Source: CAVSUR01 sp052143655
GTDB lineage: Bacteria; Actinomycetota; Actinomycetes; Streptosporangiales; Streptosporangiaceae
Reading direction: 5' to 3'
Length of the DNA stretch: 8,225 bases
NCBI GenBank assembly: GCA_052143655.1
Contig: JBKQSL010000003.1
Coordinates: 1 to 8,225, forward strand
This document shows positions 4,307 through 8,225 of the stretch, one piece after another. The notes beneath the pieces were generated by a model, which was not told the origin of the DNA, made no database searches, and was given only the letters and a program-made list of their open reading frames with translations. A program made the position numbers and the translations under genes. Numbering within the stretch: position 1 is the stretch's first letter; every line of letters starts with the position of its first letter.

Positions 4307-6783
4307 GTGAGGGCCTCGCTTGCGGGTGCGGGCGTGGTGATGCGGACGGATGGCATGCCCAGCGACACGGCGCGGTGCTTGCGGATCACGGTGACAGCCT
4401 CCTCGATCCGGGCGCGTTCGGGATCGCTGAGCCTGGCGATGTCGCCCTTGACGCGGCTGATGAGCCGCCGGATCCGGGTGATCTCTTCTTCGGCGGGGGT
4501 GGCGTCGGTGCGAGCCCACTCATCGACGCCGGCGATGGCGGCGGCGAGCCGCTCCCGGCTGCGCAGCAGGTCATCGAGGTAGGCGGTCAGGTCGGGGAGG
4601 TAGGACACGTCGGTGCGGAAGTGGTCGCAGCCGGCGCAGCGGAACCGGACCGGGCAGGCGTCACCGCCGGCGGTGACGTTGGCTGGTTCGGTGCAGGTCC
4701 CGTAGGGGACGGCGACCTCGCCGACCGCATAGCGGGCGTGCTCTGATTCCAGCAGGGCGCGGGCGTCGCGCCAGATCCGGTTGCCGTGCCGGTCGAAGCT
4801 CATCGCGGTCACCTTGTCCACCGCCTCCCGGCGGCGATCTTCCCCGACCCGGTAATAGCAGCGGGTGACGTTCAGGTTCCGGTGATCAAGGAGCTCGGCC
4901 AGCACGTCGATGGGCACTCCGGCGTCGGCGTGCCGCTGGGCGTAGGTGTGCCGGTAGGCATAGGGGACGATCTTGGCGGTGTCGAACTCGGTGCCGCCGC
5001 GGGTGCGCAGGGGCCCGAGCCGGTCTGCCCATTCACGGTGCCGTCCTTCCAGCATGTCGATGGTCATGGGCCTGCGCCCGTCGGGGTTGCGCCGCGCGGC
5101 GGGCAGCAGCTTCAGCTCGCCGGGCGGAGTGGCCGGGAAGCGGGCCCGGACACGGGCCTGCTGCCCGGTGATCACCGTCGCGGTGGCCTCGCTAACCGGC
5201 AGGCGGCGTCCCAGCCGGTGCGCCTTGGCGTTGTCGTAGACGAGCACCGGCGCGCCGTCAGCGTCGCGGGCCAGGCAGTCCAGCGGCAGGCCGAGGATGT
5301 CTTCGGGGCGCCGCCCGGTGTCGATGGCGATCTGGGTGGCGGCCTTGACCTCGGCTGGCTGCAGGGTGTCCAGACTGGCGCACAACGCGGTCATGATCTC
5401 CGGTGGCAGGTCACGTCCTGGCTCGCCGCGCTCGGCCTCGGCGGGAATGTCGGCGGCTCCGATGACGACGTCGCCGGGCAAGGCCGCGGCGACCTGCCCG
5501 GGGCGGGTCAGGCCCATGGCGCGGATCCCGGCCAGGACGGCGCGGACGCCACGGCAGATGACGTTGCGGTGATACCGGCTGATCGTCCCCGCCGACTCCA
5601 GGTAGCCCAGCCGGGCCAGGAAGTTCTCGACGTCGGCCCGGCCCAGTGCGGCCGGCACGTCTCCGTGGTCGGGCCGGGAACGCAGGCTCTCCGACAGCCG
5701 CGCCAGCGCGTTGATCTTCGTCCGGACGTTGGTGGCGCCTTTGCCGCGGTGGCGCGGCAGTTCCTCGGCCGCCCACCGCTTCGCGGCCAGACGCAGCCAC
5801 GGCTGGGCGATACCAGTGAACGACAGCCGCCCGGGATGACCGAAGATCGCCAGGTCCCAGATGTCCCTGGACTGCTCGCTGGCCGGGCTGGCCAGGGCCT
5901 GGCGGACGTGGCGCACGAAGGCGTTCAGCAGCGAGCGGACCGGCTTGCCCGGAACATGACTGAGGTCGCACTCCTCGATCGAGGTGATCTGCTGGCGGCC
6001 AAGCGCACGGCAGGCCGCCCGCAGATCAACGTCGCTGATCTTCGCCCCGCCGCGGGTGCGCTGCCAGACCCCGAATAGCACCTGCACGACCACCAGCGGC
6101 CTCAGGCCGCGCAGGCTCACCTGCCCGCCTTCGGTGACCGCAGGTTCACCCAGTTGCCACTGCCGCGCGTCCAGACCCGGGTCGGTCGCGGTGGCGACCC
6201 GCCACCGCTGATAGTGGGTGTTGCAATAGCCGCGAGCGCTGTCGCAGGAGCGGGTGCACGCCGCGACCGCGCACGGCAGGAACGGCGGCAGCGGCCGGAC
6301 CCGGGGATCGGCGAGGAACACCTTGATCGCCGGCTTGCCCGCCCGCTGGCGGAACTGCCGGGCGTGCGGCTGACACAAGATCGCCTGCGTCACTGTGGGC
6401 TCACGCTGGCATCCGGGCACCGCGCACTGCATCACGCGGGCCGGCAGCGGCGGCAACTGCTGCGACCCGGCGATCTGGTCTGCGGTCAGCCCCTGCCTGG
6501 CTAGCCGGGTGAAGCAGCGGTAACACACCCCGCTGAGCCCCGCATGGACCGTGGTGGCGCACCCGCCGACCCGGCACACCGCCCGGCCCAGCAGCCGGTG
6601 CCCGGCCGGCAGGGACAGCACCCGGCTCACCGGATCCCAGCCGGCCTCGGAAAGAAATGACGGGTCCAGCAGGGCAGCCAGCCGCTCCGCCTGGCCGTCC
6701 AGTTCCGCCCCGGCCAGCACATGGCCATACCCGGCCGCGCCCGCAGCGGCCGATAGCGCCCGCTCGGCCGCCACGCCGGTCAT
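4303..6783 (-). CDS. tnpB: TnpB-like large tyrosine recombinase with zinc-finger modules
   Basis: The 826-aa protein starts in an ATGA overlap with tnpA. Residues 70-190 hold three Cys-rich modules: C70-C75-C87-C90, C120-C125-C137-H140, and C171-C176-C187-H190, each CxxxxC then CxxC or CxxH, probably binding zinc and DNA. A core-binding region follows (about 330-425). The catalytic domain (about 455-660) has R492 (TGRRPED), K520 (VYDNAKAHR), Y608 where box II usually has His (PYAYRH, with R611), H634 (LLDHRN) and nucleophile Y643 next to Y644. After it comes a Cys cluster (C697, C710, C716, C719) and a helical, charged tail. The protein is longer than Tn554 TnpB (about 630 aa) because of the N-terminal fingers. 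It should act together with TnpA to cut and join element ends. I believe the box II Tyr is common in this family, so activity is likely retained. Confidence 0.85.
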   Translation of the reverse strand: MTGVAAERALSAAAGAAGYGHVLAGAELDGQAERLAALLDPSFLSEAGWDPVSRVLSLPAGHRLLGRAVCRVGGCATTVHAGLSGVCYRCFTRLARQGLTADQIAGSQQLPPLPARVMQCAVPGCQREPTVTQAILCQPHARQFRQRAGKPAIKVFLADPRVRPLPPFLPCAVAACTRSCDSARGYCNTHYQRWRVATATDPGLDARQWQLGEPAVTEGGQVSLRGLRPLVVVQVLFGVWQRTRGGAKISDVDLRAACRALGRQQITSIEECDLSHVPGKPVRSLLNAFVRHVRQALASPASEQSRDIWDLAIFGHPGRLSFTGIAQPWLRLAAKRWAAEELPRHRGKGATNVRTKINALARLSESLRSRPDHGDVPAALGRADVENFLARLGYLESAGTISRYHRNVICRGVRAVLAGIRAMGLTRPGQVAAALPGDVVIGAADIPAEAERGEPGRDLPPEIMTALCASLDTLQPAEVKAATQIAIDTGRRPEDILGLPLDCLARDADGAPVLVYDNAKAHRLGRRLPVSEATATVITGQQARVRARFPATPPGELKLLPAARRNPDGRRPMTIDMLEGRHREWADRLGPLRTRGGTEFDTAKIVPYAYRHTYAQRHADAGVPIDVLAELLDHRNLNVTRCYYRVGEDRRREAVDKVTAMSFDRHGNRIWRDARALLESEHARYAVGEVAVPYGTCTEPANVTAGGDACPVRFRCAGCDHFRTDVSYLPDLTAYLDDLLRSRERLAAAIAGVDEWARTDATPAEEEITRIRRLISRVKGDIARLSDPERARIEEAVTVIRKHRAVSLGMPSVRITTPAPASEALT

Positions 6784-7991
6784 GGCCTGACTCCCGCCTG
6801 CTCGCGCGGGCTGGGCACGGCATCAACGGCGGCCCGCAGCCTGCCAGGGTCCGGATGCAGATACACCTGTGACGACGACACGGAGGCGTGACCGAGCAGG
6901 TCAGCGACGACGTCGATGCCGCACCCGGCATCGGCGGCGCTGCTACCGAAGGCATGCCGCAGCTGATGCGGCGTGACAGCCGCTGCCAGGCCCGCCCGGC
7001 GGGAAGCGGCGCCAAGCAGATCGCCGATCGCGCCAGGGCGCATCGGCGCGCCGACCGGGCCGCGGAACAAGTTCACCAGCACGAAGTCGCCGCCGGCGGC
7101 GGCCGGGACGGCCATCCGCTCCAGCGCATAGGTATCGAACGCCTGCACCGTCAGGAAATCCACCGGCACGGCGCGCTGCCGGCGAGACTTCGCCCAGGCC
7201 CCGTTGGAGTTGTCGTCGCGGCGGACCACATGCAGGTGCGCGCGGGCGATCTGACACCCCAGCGGCCGCGAGTCGGCCAGCAGGTGCACATCCGAGCGGC
7301 GCAGGCCGCACAGCTCGCCGCGGCGCAGCCCGGCCCGGGCCATCAGCAGCACGATCAGCCGGTCCCGCGCCGACAAGCACGCATGGAGCAGCGCCACGAT
7401 CTCGGCGTCCGAAGCCCGGTCCACCGGCGTCTGGGGCTCGTGCAGCCGGTGCCGGGCCCGCATCCGCCAGCCCATCCGCCCGTCCTCGCCGCGCGCGGCC
7501 CCGGGCAGGTCCCGGTCATCGGCGACCTCATACAACAGCGCCACCAGATCCCCGCTCGCCTGCCCCGCAGCGACCGCGTGCACCACCATCCCGCGCACCG
7601 CGGTCAGCACGCCGTTGACCCGACGGGCCCCGCGGGCCGGCGCGCTCCCGGGCCCGGCCAGCACCATCCCCTGCCCGGAGGCGCTGACCCCGGAAACAGC
7701 CGGCCCCGCGTGCGCCAGCCAGGTCATGAACAACCCGAGCTGCCCGGCCCCCGCCTGCCACGTCCGGCCCGTCCGCTCGCACCAGCGCAAAAACAACGCG
7801 ATCGCGTGCGCGTAGCTCTTCGTCGTCGACTCCGCGCCGTCGCGGCCGAACCGCACCTGCCGCAAGAAGCCATCAGCCACCGGCACCACGGCCAGATCCT
7901 CATCGAGCACCGTCCAGTACCTCGCGCCAGACGGCAGCCTTACCGGGAACGCCCGCATCCTTCGATCCCCCGATCTCGTGCTGGGCTGCAT
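6780..7991 (-). CDS. tnpA: TnpA-like tyrosine recombinase
   Basis: This 403-aa integrase-family protein is the first gene of the element operon. The N-terminal core-binding domain (about residues 40-150, DGAESTTKSYAHAIALFLRW) is followed by a full catalytic set. This comprises R223 (GLRRGE), K268 (NSNGAWAKSRRQRAVP), H342 and R345 (PHQLRH), H368 (LLGHAS) and Y377 (SSSQVYLHP). The order and the RRDDNSNGAWAK motif are those of the TnpA branch found in Tn554-like elements. The ATG at 7989-7991 is used here. M12 (codon 7956-7958) has a better Shine-Dalgarno-like GGGGG 8 bases upstream and starts at the conserved MRAFPVRLPSG, so it is a serious alternative. The gene reads inward from the right end of the element, so its promoter must lie in the last 107 bases or outside. 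Its stop overlaps tnpB. Confidence 0.87.
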   Translation of the reverse strand: MQPSTRSGDRRMRAFPVRLPSGARYWTVLDEDLAVVPVADGFLRQVRFGRDGAESTTKSYAHAIALFLRWCERTGRTWQAGAGQLGLFMTWLAHAGPAVSGVSASGQGMVLAGPGSAPARGARRVNGVLTAVRGMVVHAVAAGQASGDLVALLYEVADDRDLPGAARGEDGRMGWRMRARHRLHEPQTPVDRASDAEIVALLHACLSARDRLIVLLMARAGLRRGELCGLRRSDVHLLADSRPLGCQIARAHLHVVRRDDNSNGAWAKSRRQRAVPVDFLTVQAFDTYALERMAVPAAAGGDFVLVNLFRGPVGAPMRPGAIGDLLGAASRRAGLAAAVTPHQLRHAFGSSAADAGCGIDVVADLLGHASVSSSQVYLHPDPGRLRAAVDAVPSPREQAGVRP

Positions 7992-8098
7992 GAACTACTA
8001 CCAGCCACGAGCGCCACACCAGGAAAGACGCGCCGCGCAATCCCGTCACATGACTCGTTCACCCAACGTCATGCAACAGGCTGAGGACCCTGGGAGAA
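7992..8098. promoter_or_regulatory. Right end of the element: leader of tnpA and subterminal sequence
   Basis: These 107 bases of non-coding DNA carry the tnpA leader and probably recombinase binding sites. An ATGAC/GTCAT inverted pair (8050-8054 and 8068-8072) is present. AACGTCAT (8065-8072) is repeated inverted near the left end (3680-3687). I found no convincing -35/-10 pair. Confidence 0.4.
8086..8098 (-). repeat. Right terminal inverted repeat of the Tn554-like element
   Basis: GACCCTGGGAGAA is the inverted partner of 3612-3624 (12/13) and directly abuts the second GGAATG. On the circular form it would face the left repeat across the 6-bp spacer. Confidence 0.75.
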
Positions 8099-8104
8099 GG
8101 AATG
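8099..8104 (+). repeat. Right copy of the GGAATG crossover/core (attR)
   Basis: This is the identical hexamer to 3606-3611, again in frame as Gly-Met before CGG (Arg) of a recombinase box I. It defines the right border of the inserted element. Confidence 0.75.
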
Positions 8105-8225
8105 CGGGTCGGGCAGGCGCTGGGGTTGCGGCACGCCGACTTCGTCTCACACCGCCGCGAGCTGCATATCGTGCCGCGGGCCGACAACGCCAACGGGGCG
8201 CGGGCCAAGACGCTGACCCCGGCCG
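8099..8225 (+). pseudogene. Tyrosine recombinase fragment, catalytic part after the insertion (partial)
   Basis: The plus-strand frame from 8099 reads GMRVGQALGLRHADF, then VSHRRELHIVPRADNANGAR and AKTLTP, and runs off the window. It opens with box I; the catalytic Arg is the CGG at 8105-8107, with Gln in place of the usual Glu in RVGE. It reaches the beta-hairpin that carries the catalytic Lys (RAKT). The N-terminal part is not upstream, because the Tn554-like element ends at 8098. Fused to 3611 it continues the ritB-like frame. However, LHIVPRADNANGARAK aligns well with LHVVRRDDNSNGAWAK of the TnpA protein in this window (about 11 of 16 identical) and not with what I would expect in RitB proteins. 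It may therefore derive from another TnpA-type gene. Confidence 0.75.

Larger units (their letters stand above)
3612..8098 (-). mobile_element. Complete Tn554-like element (tnpA-tnpB-tnpC) inserted in a recombinase gene
   Basis: The 4487-bp element is defined by 13-bp terminal inverted repeats (3612-3624 and 8086-8098, 12/13), with GGAATG immediately outside both ends. Inside are only three minus-strand genes: two tyrosine recombinases and a small helper. That is the gene set of Tn554 (TnpA, TnpB, TnpC), which inserts site-specifically. No cargo gene is present, so this is a minimal version. The circular junction would place inverted arms GACCCTGGGAGAA and TTCTCCCGGGGTC around GGAATG, a standard two-arm core with a 6-bp spacer. 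Boundaries rest on direct sequence; the family rests on protein layout. Confidence 0.82.

Noticed and set aside
4307..4519. Longer start for the tnpC frame at 4519
   Set aside because: The extension lies inside the tnpB 3' end in another frame and is Arg/His-rich. The ATGA overlap start at 4306 fits the operon pattern.
4786..6078. 430-codon plus-strand open frame
   Set aside because: It is antisense to tnpB, whose zinc modules and catalytic motifs are clear. The long frame is a by-product of high-GC codon use, with Val/Gly/Asp/Gln-rich sequence lacking domains.
6888..8084. 398-codon plus-strand open frame
   Set aside because: It is antisense to tnpA, is Arg/Pro/His/Gln-rich and low in complexity, and continues through the element's non-coding right end.
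8030..8098. TTGCAT with TCATGT 17 bases on (minus strand) as a tnpA promoter
   Set aside because: The -10 match is too poor to call; spacing alone is not enough.
1..8225. CRISPR array, rRNA, toxin-antitoxin or cargo resistance genes
   Set aside because: No regularly spaced repeats, rRNA motifs or additional genes were seen. The Tn554-like element holds only its three transposition genes.

Overview
The window comes from a high-GC actinobacterium. Codon third positions are strongly G/C, Shine-Dalgarno and ATGA-coupled starts are typical of the group, and the proteins are actinobacterial in style. I cannot fix the genus from sequence alone (a Streptomyces/Frankia/Streptosporangium-like host would fit). 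Most of it is accessory DNA: layered mobile elements built around tyrosine recombinases, with an older, lower-GC flank on the left.

Left flank (1-1500): the C-terminal end of an unrecognised ORF (1-249) runs through what looks like the 3' half of a tRNA-Phe (anticodon loop to discriminator base, 146-187), a possible attachment-site scar. About 560 bases without a recognisable gene follow. Next is a minus-strand LURP-one-related (LOR/tubby-like) protein gene, with a candidate promoter and a 15/16-match inverted repeat upstream.

Layer 1 (1500-1791): a frameshifted, 5'-truncated istB (IS21-family transposition helper ATPase) remnant on the minus strand. Layer 2 (from 1786): it is cut off exactly at a 32-bp palindrome that begins a palindrome-rich end region (1786-1925). 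That region is followed by ritA-like and ritB-like tyrosine recombinase genes overlapping by ATGA, the layout of a RIT (recombinase-in-trio) element. Layer 3 (3612-8098): the ritB-like ORF is broken at codon 143, inside the conserved box I, by a complete 4487-bp Tn554-like element. This element carries a minus-strand operon tnpA-tnpB-tnpC (403-aa recombinase, 826-aa zinc-finger recombinase, 191-aa DUF6262-type helper), each gene coupled to the next by a 4-bp ATGA overlap.

The ends of layer 3 can be read directly. It has 13-bp terminal inverted repeats (12/13), TTCTCCCGGGGTC and GACCCTGGGAGAA, bordered on both sides by GGAATG. Joining the ends would give a textbook tyrosine-recombinase core: two inverted arms around a 6-bp spacer. 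The insertion lies immediately before the codon for the catalytic box-I arginine of another recombinase. The sequence right of the element (8105-8225) restores the reading frame and the box-I motif. However, its continuation resembles TnpA-type recombinases rather than the RitB type, so the two flanks may come from different recombinase genes. The main novelty proposed is a recombinase-driven element whose integration site is the conserved catalytic-arginine motif of other tyrosine recombinase genes.
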